A stretch of 64,000 nucleotides of DNA from Paenibacillus massiliensis subsp. panacisoli DSM 21345 (GCF_000426545.1 NZ_KE384534.1:591040-655039); one strand, 5' to 3'. Shown: positions 23,360 to 33,250, numbered from the stretch's first letter. Numbers and translations: made by a program. Notes: generated by a model from the sequence alone, not told the origin.

Positions 23360-24454
23360 GTGAAAATCATGGATATTCAAAAAGAGTTGACGGTTCAGTT
23401 TGCAGAACGTGAGGAAGTCATTGAGGGTCTGTTGATAGCGATGATTGCTCGTCAACATGCTTTGTTGATCGGACCGCCCGGAACAGGAAAGAGCGCACTT
23501 GTTAGTGACTTGACCAAACGCATCACGGGAGCCAATTACTTTCAATGGCTGCTGACCAGGTTCAGTACACCAGAGGAGTTGTTTGGCCCTGTTTCTCTCA
23601 AGGAGCTTGAACAGGGGGTATACAAGCGGAATACGAATGGCAAGCTGCCAGAAGCTCATACTTCATTCTTGGATGAGATTTTCAAGGCCAACAGTGCCAT
23701 TCTGAATGCGCTGCTGACGCTCATTAACGAACGAATATTCTACAATGATGGTGCACCCATGCCAGCTCCGTTGATGTGCCTGATTGGTTCATCCAATGAG
23801 TACCCGGAGGAGGGCGAAGGACTGGAGGCGTTGTTTGATCGCTTCTTACTTCGGTATGAGGTCAATTATATCGGAGAAGATCAAACCTTCATTTCTATGC
23901 TGAAGGGCTCCACATCCAATGCTGTCAGCATGACCATTGAGGAACTGTATGAGCTGCAATTTTTCAGTGACACCGTGACCATTCCAGATGATGTGTATGA
24001 AGTGCTGAGTAAAATTCGCCGGGATCTTCGTGACCAGGGCATTCGGCCTTCAGATCGTCGTTTCAAGCAGGCTCTTTCAGTAATCCGGGCGAAGGCTGTA
24101 TTGCATGGTAGAAATCAGGCCGTCATAGAAGACCTGATGATTCTGAAAAACAGTCTGTGGGAGCAGCCGGAACAGCGAGATAAAGTAGCGAAGATCGTCA
24201 GAAATCATGCTCAGGATGCAGTGAAAACACGTCTGGAAGAGGTCGGAGCGGAAGTGACCGAAATTTTGGATAACCTGAAGAAGTCCAACAATTCTACGGA
24301 CGAAGCCGTTGAAGCCACGAAGAAGATTAAAACACTGATTTCTGAGCTGCAAAAGCTTAAAAAGGATAATCCTAAGCGCACAGAGATTGATCAAATCATC
24401 GCTTCAACTCAGCAATCACTTAATGACATCGCCTCTCAAGTTCTGGGAGTGTAG
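23360..24454 (+). CDS. MoxR/RavA-type AAA+ ATPase
   Basis: A 364-residue AAA+ ATPase. Walker A GPPGTGKS (residues 38-45), Walker B FLDEIFK, sensor-1 GSSNEYP, and an arginine finger segment LFDRFLLRYEV mark the MoxR class, closest in order to RavA. A C-terminal coiled coil (about residues 290-364) follows. MoxR ATPases work with a VWA-domain partner, here the next gene, three bases away. GTG start with GGAGGG upstream. The likely job is remodelling or loading of a protein or metal-containing complex. Confidence 0.85.
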   Translation: MKIMDIQKELTVQFAEREEVIEGLLIAMIARQHALLIGPPGTGKSALVSDLTKRITGANYFQWLLTRFSTPEELFGPVSLKELEQGVYKRNTNGKLPEAHTSFLDEIFKANSAILNALLTLINERIFYNDGAPMPAPLMCLIGSSNEYPEEGEGLEALFDRFLLRYEVNYIGEDQTFISMLKGSTSNAVSMTIEELYELQFFSDTVTIPDDVYEVLSKIRRDLRDQGIRPSDRRFKQALSVIRAKAVLHGRNQAVIEDLMILKNSLWEQPEQRDKVAKIVRNHAQDAVKTRLEEVGAEVTEILDNLKKSNNSTDEAVEATKKIKTLISELQKLKKDNPKRTEIDQIIASTQQSLNDIASQVLGV

Positions 24455-24457
24455 TCT

Positions 24458-25825
24458 ATGAGTGAGTTAATGAAAACCGTTTTAAATACAGACTCATATG
24501 ACCGTAGGCGTTTTGGGCAGTTATTGGAGATGTCCGACAAACTTAAGAAGGTAGAAGAAGAGGGAAACAAGCTGTTTCCTTCTTTTCAGCCATTAATGGG
24601 TGACCTCTGGGCAGGGTTGTTTAAAATGAAGCCTGAGCTGCTAGAAGATGTCGGTGAAGACCTGACGATGAATCGGCAGCTTATGGAGAAGGTCATGTCA
24701 GATGAAGGATATACCGATTTTCGGGAATTCACTCGTTTGGATGACTTTGCTGCAGCTCTTGGAACCACGATATATAGCGAGACGGTTTTGAATTGGGTAG
24801 AAGAACAGACTCAGCAAGATCAGAATTTAGCAGATGCATTACAGCAGCTTATAAATGGAGAACAGGGCACTTCTCAGCAGGCCGCAGACGCGATGTCCGC
24901 AGCCCTAAGTCAGAATGGTAAATCACTATCCCGTAATCTCTCCAGAGCAGCACAGGAAGCTATGGAAGCTAAAGAGAACGTGAAGTCTCTTTTGGGTGGG
25001 ATACAGGCAGGTAGTGGTGACGGGGATATAAAGAAGGTTCCATTGAAAGACCAACTGTTCCTAGCTGAAAAACTGAGCATGGATAAAAAACTCCGGGAGA
25101 TTGCAGCTTGGTCCGGACGGATGAAGGTCATCGCAAATCGGAAGCAACGTTCGAAGCATAAGGATGCGATCAGTCGAAACGGGATTCGGCAAGGAAATGA
25201 GATTGAGCAATTACTGCCCATGGAGCTTGGAAGTTACGCCAGCCCTATTAGCAGAATGGACTTCCTACGCCGATATGCGGAAGGTCAAACTCTTCAGTAT
25301 GATACGAAGGGGCACGAGCAACTTGGGAAAGGGCCTATCATTCTTTGTCTGGACCAATCAGGTAGTATGGAGAATCAAGACACGATCTCTAAAGGATTTG
25401 CTTTAGCGCTTATGAGTATTGCTCGGAAGCAAAGAAGAGATTTTGCTTGGATTCCGTTTTCTACACAAGCCAAAGAACCCACGATCTATGAACGCGGAAA
25501 AAGTAGTGTCCAGGATATGATTCGACTCGCTACAGTCTTTTTGAGCGGAGGAACAAGCTTCACAGCCCCGTTGACGAAATCTGCTGAGGTCATTAAACAG
25601 AGCCGATTCCAGCAAGCGGACATTATCTTTGTTACAGATGGTGAAGCTCATGTGAATGATGAGTACCTTCGCTACTGGAATGAGTTGAAAAAGGAAAAGG
25701 GATTCTCAGTTCTTTCCCTATTACTCGGTACGGAGTCAATCCAGGGAGTACAGGGGTTTTCAGACAGAGTTGTTAAAGCTTCTTCTTTTGAAGATGAATC
25801 TGTATATGAAGCTTTTGAAATTTGA
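24458..25825 (+). CDS. VWA-domain partner (ViaA-like)
   Basis: A 455-residue protein with a C-terminal von Willebrand A domain. The MIDAS metal site is readable: LDQSGSM (D299, S301, S303), a GGTSFTAPL threonine, and FVTDGEAHV aspartate. The N-terminal 250 residues are helical and acidic, as in ViaA. Together with the MoxR ATPase it should form a chaperone-like machine. A shortened, broken copy of its 3' part lies at 51.9-52.2 kb. Confidence 0.85.
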   Translation: MSELMKTVLNTDSYDRRRFGQLLEMSDKLKKVEEEGNKLFPSFQPLMGDLWAGLFKMKPELLEDVGEDLTMNRQLMEKVMSDEGYTDFREFTRLDDFAAALGTTIYSETVLNWVEEQTQQDQNLADALQQLINGEQGTSQQAADAMSAALSQNGKSLSRNLSRAAQEAMEAKENVKSLLGGIQAGSGDGDIKKVPLKDQLFLAEKLSMDKKLREIAAWSGRMKVIANRKQRSKHKDAISRNGIRQGNEIEQLLPMELGSYASPISRMDFLRRYAEGQTLQYDTKGHEQLGKGPIILCLDQSGSMENQDTISKGFALALMSIARKQRRDFAWIPFSTQAKEPTIYERGKSSVQDMIRLATVFLSGGTSFTAPLTKSAEVIKQSRFQQADIIFVTDGEAHVNDEYLRYWNELKKEKGFSVLSLLLGTESIQGVQGFSDRVVKASSFEDESVYEAFEI

Positions 25826-25830
25826 TGAGG

Positions 25831-25863
25831 AACAGGACAGAATCTTGCTGTCCTGTTTCTTTA
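25831..25863 (+). terminator. Intrinsic terminator
   Basis: AACAGGACAG/CTGTCCTGTT with a short loop then TTCTTTATTTT. The same hairpin is kept in the duplicated copy at 52258-52285. The following DUF262 gene would need read-through or its own promoter. Confidence 0.75.
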
Positions 25864-25881
25864 TTTTGAGGAGGACTATTC

Positions 25882-26871
25882 ATGAAAAGATCCAGTATTC
25901 AGCGTACAACAAAAAGCCTTTTGAATATGCGGGAGCGTATTCGCTTTGATCTCCCGTTTCAGCGCAATAGCGTGTGGAAGAATGATCGTCGTTCCTATCT
26001 CGTAGATTCAGTTATTCGAGACCGTTATATCCCCAACATTCTTGTTTGGGATAACGGGGATGGTTACATCTGGGTCATTGATGGAAGGCAGCGTTGGGAG
26101 TCTATTTTCTTCTTTAACGATGGTGATTATAAGCTGAGTAAGGGGACAGCGGATTTCAATGGTGAAACCATTGCTGGTAAGCGATACGATGAATTGTCTT
26201 CTGAATCACAATTTGAATTCCTTACCTACAACTTTACGGTGACCGAATTCCGTGAGTGCAGCTTTGAAGAAGTGGAGGAGATGTTCTACAGGGTAAATCA
26301 ATCCGTTCCGTTGACTTCTACGGAGAAGACGAGAGTCAAAGTAAGTCCTGCTGTTCGTGAGGCAGTGCAGGAGTTAGGGCAGCATTTGTTCTTTGAGAAG
26401 ATCGCCTTTACCAAGGCAGATCGCAATCGGTATGTGGATGAGCAACTGATCTGGCAGTTCATTGCTTCAGCTTCCAAACAAGACATTGATTTTGGGGGAG
26501 CGAGTCTGAATCAGTTCATATCAAACTTGGATGAGGTCCCAGCTCCAGTAACAGGGCTAATTGAACACAAGATTGACTTTATGGACGCTGCATTCCGCAA
26601 TTGGGATCATGTCCAACGTAAGGTGCTAAAAAAGGTTCATGTGGGTAGCTTATTTCAAGTGGTGGATTTTGCACTTAAACATTCGTGGTCTGAGGATCAA
26701 TTTGGATCATGGGCAGAATCATTCCTAATTGACCGATATTCCGTCGATAGCTCATATGGTCAGCTTTGCCAAAAGGGAGCTACTAGCAAAGGATTTGTTG
26801 CTAAGCGCTTGAGTCTGATGTCAAAGGATATGGAGCAGTTTCCTTTGCAGATGGAATTGCCGAATCCATGA
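25882..26871 (+). CDS. DUF262 (ParB/GmrS-like) protein
   Basis: A 329-residue DUF262 protein. FQRNSVWKNDRRSYLVDSVI (about residues 24-43) and VIDGRQRWESI (about 70-80) give the family signature, where DGxQR binds a nucleotide and powers cleavage in ParB-like and GmrSD-like enzymes. No HNH or DUF1524 nuclease domain follows, so a pure NTPase or regulatory role is likely. GAGGAGG site. It is grouped with the MoxR and VWA genes, and all three copies' remnants suggest a functional set. Confidence 0.85.
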   Translation: MKRSSIQRTTKSLLNMRERIRFDLPFQRNSVWKNDRRSYLVDSVIRDRYIPNILVWDNGDGYIWVIDGRQRWESIFFFNDGDYKLSKGTADFNGETIAGKRYDELSSESQFEFLTYNFTVTEFRECSFEEVEEMFYRVNQSVPLTSTEKTRVKVSPAVREAVQELGQHLFFEKIAFTKADRNRYVDEQLIWQFIASASKQDIDFGGASLNQFISNLDEVPAPVTGLIEHKIDFMDAAFRNWDHVQRKVLKKVHVGSLFQVVDFALKHSWSEDQFGSWAESFLIDRYSVDSSYGQLCQKGATSKGFVAKRLSLMSKDMEQFPLQMELPNP

Positions 26872-26898
26872 TTTAGGGGAAGGATAATGGGAGAGTGG

Positions 26899-26935
26899 AG
26901 AGTCGTTGCACGGTGACGTGTACGACTCTTTTTTT
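26899..26935 (+). terminator. Intrinsic terminator
   Basis: AGAGTCGT (26899-26906) and ACGACTCT (26922-26929), then seven Ts. The 235 bases beyond it (26936-27170) show no gene. Confidence 0.75.
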
Positions 26936-27170
26936 CATACAACGAACGGAAATGTAACGAATACTGAAATACGGAGGAAATTCTAATTGAGGTCATCTAC
27001 TATAAATCCCGGACATAGCAAGGTGCTCTATTAACGGCAGATCAAGTCAGTATTTATTAAGGCGTGTTCTGCCGCTGCTATTGTTCAACTAACGTTCTCC
27101 TACAGTTAAAAGAATAGTTACGATCCATTAAATCGATAATGGAACTATGTTCTAATTCTACAAAGAGAAC

Positions 27171-29174
27171 TCAGTGCTTTCTCATTATTATTTTCTCAGG
27201 AAATCCGCTAAATATATAAAAAAAGGACTCTGAAACATAGCCGTGCGATCGTAGTACTTCTTCAAAATATTCAGCTTTTCCAACTTCTCGAGCAATCTGC
27301 ATGATGATTTCTATTATTCGCTCATGAACATGACCAGGAAAAATATGCATTTTTTTTGTGCGTTCTAAGTACTCCTCAAAAATTATACGATTGTTTATTT
27401 TTTGGGTCATTCCCCAATTGTACAATTCTTTAGAAGATTTCATTATTTCGGCAGCTGCATTTCGTAATACTACTCGCTTCCATACCTCTGCAAGATCATT
27501 ACAAGTTTCTTTTCCCTTTAAAACTTCTAAAATGTATTCAAAAAAATTATACATTAATTCAGCATTTTCTTTCACGTTCACAGGAATCAACGTTCCTAAC
27601 ACTGCGTGTGCCCCAGCTTGTAAGAACGCATCGCTAATAGTGTAATCTCCTTTTCCCTTTGGAGCAACATGGCAAGCACTAAGAATAACAATGGGAGGTA
27701 CATTTTGAGTCCAGAGAGGCATCCAGAATTCATCACCAACGCATATTCCTGCTATTCCTTCGGCTCCATACATTCCATGAGCCGAAATTATTAAACAATC
27801 AATTTCGGTTGTTTGCATAAGTATAGAGTTTAATTTGTCGATTGAATCACATTCTTTGTATATAACTGATGTCAAATCACTATTTTGTAATAAATGATGA
27901 AGGGTCATCCAGCCTAAGTTAGAAGCATTTCGAATTCGGTCTTTTATAGGTAGACATTCAATGATTAATACCTTAAACGGTCTGCTAGTATTGATATAGT
28001 GCTCATCTACTCTTCGAAGACCGTGCTGGAAAGCCATTGTTAATGGTGTTATGGGTCTGTAAGAAATTGATACCATACAACATAGAGGATCGCTATATCC
28101 GGGCAAGATAGCTAATCCTATGGGAAAGTCTGTGAAAGCTATAATTTTTGTGCTATTAGCAATGAATGTTTCAATATCATTAGAGCCCATAACTTTCATA
28201 ATTTCTCTACCAAATCGTTTCATAATTCTTCTTATATAAAAAGAATTTTGCTTATCATAGTGAAAATGTTGTTCAAGAGTAGCTAGATCTATGAATAATT
28301 CTTCAGATAATTTTTCACCTTTTAACCAAACTCCTCTAGAAGCAATAGCACTATAAATGCCAAAAAAATCAATTAATTTCTCTTCATCCTCATTTATATA
28401 CTTAGCATGTGTACCATAGGTTAACCTTTTATTCGGTCCTCCTGGTAAAGTTAATACCATTTCATAGCCTAAAATATTTGAAAGTTTATGTATCCATTTA
28501 TTTATCTCTTCGTCTGAAAGTCCACCTAAATCGTGTCCCAATTGATTGTAATAAAAAAACTTAGCCATAAGGATTCGTATTGTTTGAGCTCTAGCACTAA
28601 AAGAATAGTTTGATTCTCTCAAATGCTCTTTTAAACCTTTTGTATCATTCAACTGGTTTGATAGAAAAATATTTGGAAGTAAAGAAAGCTCATCTCCATT
28701 AAAGAGTTCAGTTTCAACGTTAAGATGCTTTTGAGTCGGGATTGAGAATTCATTCACAGCTTGATTTTTCAATGTTCCCCAGTGATAAATAAGAAGTTCA
28801 TTAGATAAGTCTTCAAAATTCACACAGCCTAGAGTAGAAGGATAGTTTTGGTTAACTAAACAGGCGTCTTCATAACAAGATGCCTCAGTTATATAGAGTG
28901 TAGGAGTCTGCTTACCAAGTTGCACAATATCAAGCGCAGTAGGTTTTGAAGGAATAATTCTAATATCATGCTGTAAAAGTACACTACCCTCAAAAAAAAT
29001 ACTTTCTTCTGTCTCAAAAAGATCAAATCCTGTTCTGGGCAAGTGAATGCAATAATTTAATGCACTTGTGAGATCAGCTAATACTGATGCATACAGGTGC
29101 TTAGTAGCTTTTGAATCCCTTTCCTTGGTTGCGTCATATACAATTGCATAGTTGTATAATAAGTCTTCTATCAT
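27171..29174 (-). CDS. CHAT-domain caspase-like protease
   Basis: A 667-residue protein with a C-terminal CHAT protease domain. The dyad is readable: LIISAHGMYGAEG with H466, and PPIVILSACHVAPKG with C501; GAHAVLGTLIPV follows as in the family. The N-terminal 400 residues are mixed helical and carry no TPR pattern that I can see. CHAT proteases act in bacterial defence and programmed death, often cleaving a gasdermin or a partner. No gasdermin-like gene is next to it; a membrane pair lies 650 bases upstream. Low GC marks it as acquired. Confidence 0.8.
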   Translation of the reverse strand: MIEDLLYNYAIVYDATKERDSKATKHLYASVLADLTSALNYCIHLPRTGFDLFETEESIFFEGSVLLQHDIRIIPSKPTALDIVQLGKQTPTLYITEASCYEDACLVNQNYPSTLGCVNFEDLSNELLIYHWGTLKNQAVNEFSIPTQKHLNVETELFNGDELSLLPNIFLSNQLNDTKGLKEHLRESNYSFSARAQTIRILMAKFFYYNQLGHDLGGLSDEEINKWIHKLSNILGYEMVLTLPGGPNKRLTYGTHAKYINEDEEKLIDFFGIYSAIASRGVWLKGEKLSEELFIDLATLEQHFHYDKQNSFYIRRIMKRFGREIMKVMGSNDIETFIANSTKIIAFTDFPIGLAILPGYSDPLCCMVSISYRPITPLTMAFQHGLRRVDEHYINTSRPFKVLIIECLPIKDRIRNASNLGWMTLHHLLQNSDLTSVIYKECDSIDKLNSILMQTTEIDCLIISAHGMYGAEGIAGICVGDEFWMPLWTQNVPPIVILSACHVAPKGKGDYTISDAFLQAGAHAVLGTLIPVNVKENAELMYNFFEYILEVLKGKETCNDLAEVWKRVVLRNAAAEIMKSSKELYNWGMTQKINNRIIFEEYLERTKKMHIFPGHVHERIIEIIMQIAREVGKAEYFEEVLRSHGYVSESFFYIFSGFPEKIIMRKH

Positions 29175-29828
29175 TTAGTAGACCCCCAAAAATATTTGGA
29201 TTTTAAGTTTAATCGTTGGCCAATGTATCCATTACTCTTCACCACGAGTCACTGATATGGTTATTTATTGTTTAAGAACTTCCTCAAGCATCGGTAATCG
29301 CATATGGCCGGTTATTGTTCCACAGGTGGAATAGGAGTGCTTCTTATTGATCGCCTCAACATAAGCATAGCTCCGCTCCCCTGATATTTCCTATTACAGG
29401 TCTCTCAGCTCGTATTGCTTGCCGTAATTAAGCGCAAATGGTAGATGAGAGTTGCAGACGACGACTTATATTTTTCCTAATTTAGTGTAAGTAGGAACTG
29501 TATAAGATATAGTTGTCCCTCATTACTTAAGGTCTAAGTTAATTTTACAAATAAATCAATCTGGGGTTTCAGTGTCGAACGCTGCTGGAGCCTGTTAATA
29601 GTTATATACACCAACATAATAGAAAAATAGTGTCTTTCTATCAGACGTTCTAATATTTCTTTTAGCCACTTTTTCAAACTCAACGTTACTTTCATCCGTT
29701 TCCACAAGAATACAAATTATATTGAATAATTTGTGGAAAATAATAAAATCGTTCCAATATTTTTTTGTAATTGCTATTTGAAGGAGTATACATCACAGAG
29801 GTTTTACTAGAAAAATAATTTGTAAAAC
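29175..29828. other. 650-base gap, no gene supported
   Basis: Between the CHAT gene and the membrane pair no convincing ORF, repeat or RNA was found. The block is AT-rich in its first part near the CHAT promoter. It may contain remnants of decayed genes. Confidence 0.4.
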
Positions 29829-30356
29829 CTATCTGTTTTTAGTATCTAACTTCTTCTCAGCTTCCAAAATCCAGAGATATGAGCCTTCAGTTTTTTTCTT
29901 TTTTACTATGCTGTAAACAATACCACTTGGGATGAAATTAAGCTGCAATTTAGATTCGTTAAAATCAATTTCGTAAGCTTCTATCTGTTCATTACAAGCT
30001 AAAAAATTGATATCTTTTTGTTTGCTATTCTCAATTTTAATATAAAAAGTTCTGAATTCACTTAGCAATCTATCAAATTTCTTTCTAACATCAATTAGAT
30101 TCTGTTTTCTTTCACTTAGGAATTCTAAAATAAATGAAATTAATGAAAAGACGACTAGGCCGTATCCAAATATAATTTGTAGCTTTAAATCAAGTTTATA
30201 TAATGGTGTTAACTGAAAAATGCTGATCAATAATATTATTGCACTTATTACACGTGGGGCATTTAAAATTAGAACATAAAGTTTATATTTTTCAGATTCC
30301 ATTGCAACCTGTTTACATAATTGAATAAGCCTTAATAATGCTTGTCTATTATTCAT
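29829..30356 (-). CDS. Two-helix membrane protein, SLATT-like
   Basis: A 175-residue protein with two membrane helices close together (RVISAIILLISIFQLTPLY and IIFGYGLVVFSLISFILEF), flanked by charged helices. This is the SLATT layout, a 2TM effector presumed to make pores in nucleotide-second-messenger defence systems. Its start overlaps the stop of the preceding gene by eight bases. Assignment rests on topology only. Confidence 0.5.
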   Translation of the reverse strand: MNNRQALLRLIQLCKQVAMESEKYKLYVLILNAPRVISAIILLISIFQLTPLYKLDLKLQIIFGYGLVVFSLISFILEFLSERKQNLIDVRKKFDRLLSEFRTFYIKIENSKQKDINFLACNEQIEAYEIDFNESKLQLNFIPSGIVYSIVKKKKTEGSYLWILEAEKKLDTKNR

Positions 30357-31305
30357 TAGATATTTCCTCTTGATTACTTAAAGATTCATTCTCTACATTC
30401 TCAATATATCCTTTCAATTGCATTGATATTATTTGGCTGTCTTCAAATAAATCATCGTTATTAAGTAAATATTGCTCTATATTTTTCAGGAATTCATAAT
30501 ATTCTATGCAATATTTATTGCTTTCCATATCTCTACTATAGAAAAGTCGTAAGGATTCAAGAGAAAGTTCTACTGTTTTATCACGAAGCGGATCTTCTAG
30601 TACTTTTAAGAAGTAGGGCAAATGTTCTTTGCCTATAGTTCTCCAATCGACTTTAAAATACCTGATTTCATTTTGAATTTCGTCAATTTTTTTTGCGAAT
30701 ATTTGCTTGATTTCCGCATTAGGTCCAATGAGCTCTATTGAACTGATTTCTCCAATATAATTATCTCGAATTCTTAGAACGTTCCATCCTCGATTGAGGA
30801 AAATATAAAGAAATTGGTTTTCTTCTCGTTTTTTGTTTGTTTCCATAATTGTAAGAAATGTCACTAAGAAAGGAATAATGATTCCTAAAAAGCGTTGAGC
30901 AATTACGACTATTTGGGCTAATCCTGTGAAATTAAGATTTGATGAAAACTGAAAGTAAATTGATGCACTATAAAGGAAAAGTTCTAGAAATAGTAGATTT
31001 CTATTTTGAAGATATTGACTTGGATTTTCGAGAGTAACATTTTTGAATTGAATATTTTCAAATTTTAAAATGTTTGCATTTTGGCTGGCAGATGCCACCG
31101 CTGCTTGGAAATCAATTGCAAATAAAAATGAATAGATGAAAAAAAATAATATACATGTTATTAGAGAGAGGAGGAAATAGCGAATTAAAATACTATTCAA
31201 AATTTTACGATTTTTTTTAAACAATAGTCTAGAGAACATGTAAATGAAAAGTAGAAATAAAGGCAGAAATATTATGATGATATCTAATAATTGATTGTTC
31301 GTCAT
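30349..31305 (-). CDS. Multi-pass membrane protein of unknown function
   Basis: A 318-residue protein with four or five hydrophobic segments in its first 170 residues, separated by a predicted external loop (about 70-115), and a cytoplasmic, acidic helical C-terminal half. It heads a two-gene operon with the SLATT-like gene. It may be the sensor or partner of that effector, by position only. Confidence 0.65.
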   Translation of the reverse strand: MTNNQLLDIIIIFLPLFLLFIYMFSRLLFKKNRKILNSILIRYFLLSLITCILFFFIYSFLFAIDFQAAVASASQNANILKFENIQFKNVTLENPSQYLQNRNLLFLELFLYSASIYFQFSSNLNFTGLAQIVVIAQRFLGIIIPFLVTFLTIMETNKKREENQFLYIFLNRGWNVLRIRDNYIGEISSIELIGPNAEIKQIFAKKIDEIQNEIRYFKVDWRTIGKEHLPYFLKVLEDPLRDKTVELSLESLRLFYSRDMESNKYCIEYYEFLKNIEQYLLNNDDLFEDSQIISMQLKGYIENVENESLSNQEEISNE

Positions 31306-31416
31306 TCAGTTTCATCCTTTGATATTATTTTTTTAATAGACGGATTTTATGTGCGTTAATTTTTGTAGAAAGAACTATTACAAAAAACAAAATTAAGTGG
31401 AGTGTGAAAATTACAC

Positions 31417-31433
31417 ATGGTATATTTATCCTA
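31417..31433. repeat. Recurrent promoter-like motif
   Basis: ATGGTATATTTATCCTA, also at 35942-35958 (longer match ACACATGGTATATTTATCCT) and, with two changes, at 11439-11455. It may be a shared promoter element. Confidence 0.4.
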
Positions 31434-31667
31434 ATACTTTTTTCCTAATTTGAGAAGGCTTTAATCTCTACAAGATGTTCTACACATTCATTTTTGAACA
31501 GGTGAGACTGAGCTATTTCTAGAATACAACAAGCGATTCAGTACATTTGAATACTTTCTACTATGAGTTAGACTCTGAGCCAGAAAATAAAGGGGGTTAA
31601 GAAGCTTCTTCCGTTTATCAAGGAGTGAGTATTTACATAACAAGAATTGCTATTAGGAGTGAGATAT

Positions 31668-32378
31668 TTGACAAGGTACATAGCTAGTTACATCAATGGG
31701 AATCCAATCTGCCAAAGAGACGTAATTGTTCAGACTGATGATAAATTGATTGAGAAGCGTGAAATACTACGAGTTGAGTTGAACAAATTGGGGGATAAAT
31801 CAGTATCCGTAATAATGATGAATCCTTCAGAGGCTGATTCAACTCAATCTGATGTAACAGTTAATAAAGTTATAGAGTTTTTTGTTAAGCCATTTCAGCG
31901 CCCATTAAATGAACGGAACAAAAGGATAGCTGGTGTTAGGTACGTAAACATCCTGAACCTACTGCCTATATATAATCCAAATTCGAAGGATTTAAATAAC
32001 CATCTCGAAATAATTATCGATGAGCATTCTGATGAATTTTTGCAATTATTACTCGAGTCTAATATCCAGTTAACGCTAGAAACAATAAGAGCATCAGATT
32101 ATGTTGTATTAGCGTGGGGTATGCCTGAAAAGTTCCCTCTGCCGTTGTATTTTAGTTTAGCAGCGAAGGTACTGGAAGAAGTTATTGATTCACCTAAGGA
32201 GTTTTTTGTATTCAGAGTAAGAAATCCTAAGAAATCAAGATACCATTTAACTGGGTACTTGAATCCACCGCATCCATCCCGTTGTAAACTGCTCAGATTA
32301 GTACGAGTAGATGTCGATGGGTTTCTTCGGATAATTCCACGAGCTTTAAATATCTCGAATGAAAGCGAGGTGCGATGA
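31668..32378 (+). CDS. DUF1643 protein
   Basis: A 236-residue DUF1643 protein: VIMMNPSEADSTQSDVTVNK (about residues 45-64), YVNILNLLPIYNP, ASDYVVLAWGMP and LNPPHPSR are the family's conserved blocks in order. DUF1643 proteins occur on phages and mobile elements; their activity is unknown. TTG 31668 with AGGAG eight bases upstream is chosen over TTG 31647. Confidence 0.8.
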   Translation: MTRYIASYINGNPICQRDVIVQTDDKLIEKREILRVELNKLGDKSVSVIMMNPSEADSTQSDVTVNKVIEFFVKPFQRPLNERNKRIAGVRYVNILNLLPIYNPNSKDLNNHLEIIIDEHSDEFLQLLLESNIQLTLETIRASDYVVLAWGMPEKFPLPLYFSLAAKVLEEVIDSPKEFFVFRVRNPKKSRYHLTGYLNPPHPSRCKLLRLVRVDVDGFLRIIPRALNISNESEVR

Positions 32379-32652
32379 TTAAATTTATGGGATAATATAA
32401 ATACCCTGTTGAAACATAGGCAATTCATCTCGATCATGATACTTGACCAAATGTAACTGACGTGAACAAAAGTCGAAACAGGGGATGTAAGAAGCTGTAA
32501 GAAACCGGAGAAGGATAGTTATTTCGCTCATAAGAAGAAGCGTTGGATATTTATCAAATAGGTTATATACACGAAATAGCATTAATAGATTGTGGTCACT
32601 TCAAATAGTAGCAGTATTGGCATATAATTTCGTTTTCAGGGAGGCGCTAACA

Positions 32653-33060
32653 TTGTCGAAGCTCGACTACATAATTAAGCTTGTCTATCCAGACTGGGTA
32701 ATTGATGAACATAGGTCTAAACGAATGGGGTTCAATGGCAAGTACAAAAAATTCAGTTTTCCAATTGGGGCTAGAATGTTTGTTTATTTAACTGATCAAC
32801 AGTTGATCATGGGCATTAATACAGTGACAGGGACTTGGAAAGACGGTGAGGTCTTTGAGTCCAGACCGGGCTATCCAATAAAGCTTCCGGTTAATATGGA
32901 CTACGAAGTACCTAAAGAGGGGCAAGGACTTCATATCAAAGAGATACAAAGAATCGTTCCATTATTTCAGCCGCATAGGGATATGAGCTTCTTTCCATTG
33001 ACGGAGGATCAGTATATTTCACTAGAGAAGATGCTAAAGATAAAAATCAGGACACTGTAG
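32653..33060 (+). CDS. EVE/PUA-like domain protein (tentative)
   Basis: A 135-residue protein. TTG 32653 follows AGGGAGGC at good spacing. GARMFVYLTDQQLIMGINTV, a following TGTW, and YPIKLPV recall EVE/PUA-like domains, which read modified bases in restriction systems. The resemblance is in spacing of motifs only. Confidence 0.45.
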   Translation: MSKLDYIIKLVYPDWVIDEHRSKRMGFNGKYKKFSFPIGARMFVYLTDQQLIMGINTVTGTWKDGEVFESRPGYPIKLPVNMDYEVPKEGQGLHIKEIQRIVPLFQPHRDMSFFPLTEDQYISLEKMLKIKIRTL

Positions 33061-33232
33061 AAATTGGTGGATAAGAATAAAAAAGGATAAATGAGGTATG
33101 AATACTAATATTTACTGTTTTACATGTACCAAGTAGGGGATTTTCAATCATTCTTTGATCACTAAATAACAACTGCTTAATTACATATCTTCAAATACTT
33201 GTGTTTAGTAAAACTGTATAATATCTAATTCT

Positions 33233-33244
33233 GGGGGGGGGGGG
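33233..33244 (+). repeat. Twelve-G homopolymer at a ribosome site
   Basis: An uninterrupted run of 12 Gs ends six bases before ATG 33251, where the ribosome site should be. Its length could change by slippage and so alter spacing or transcription. Confidence 0.7.
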
Positions 33245-33250
33245 AAGTGA

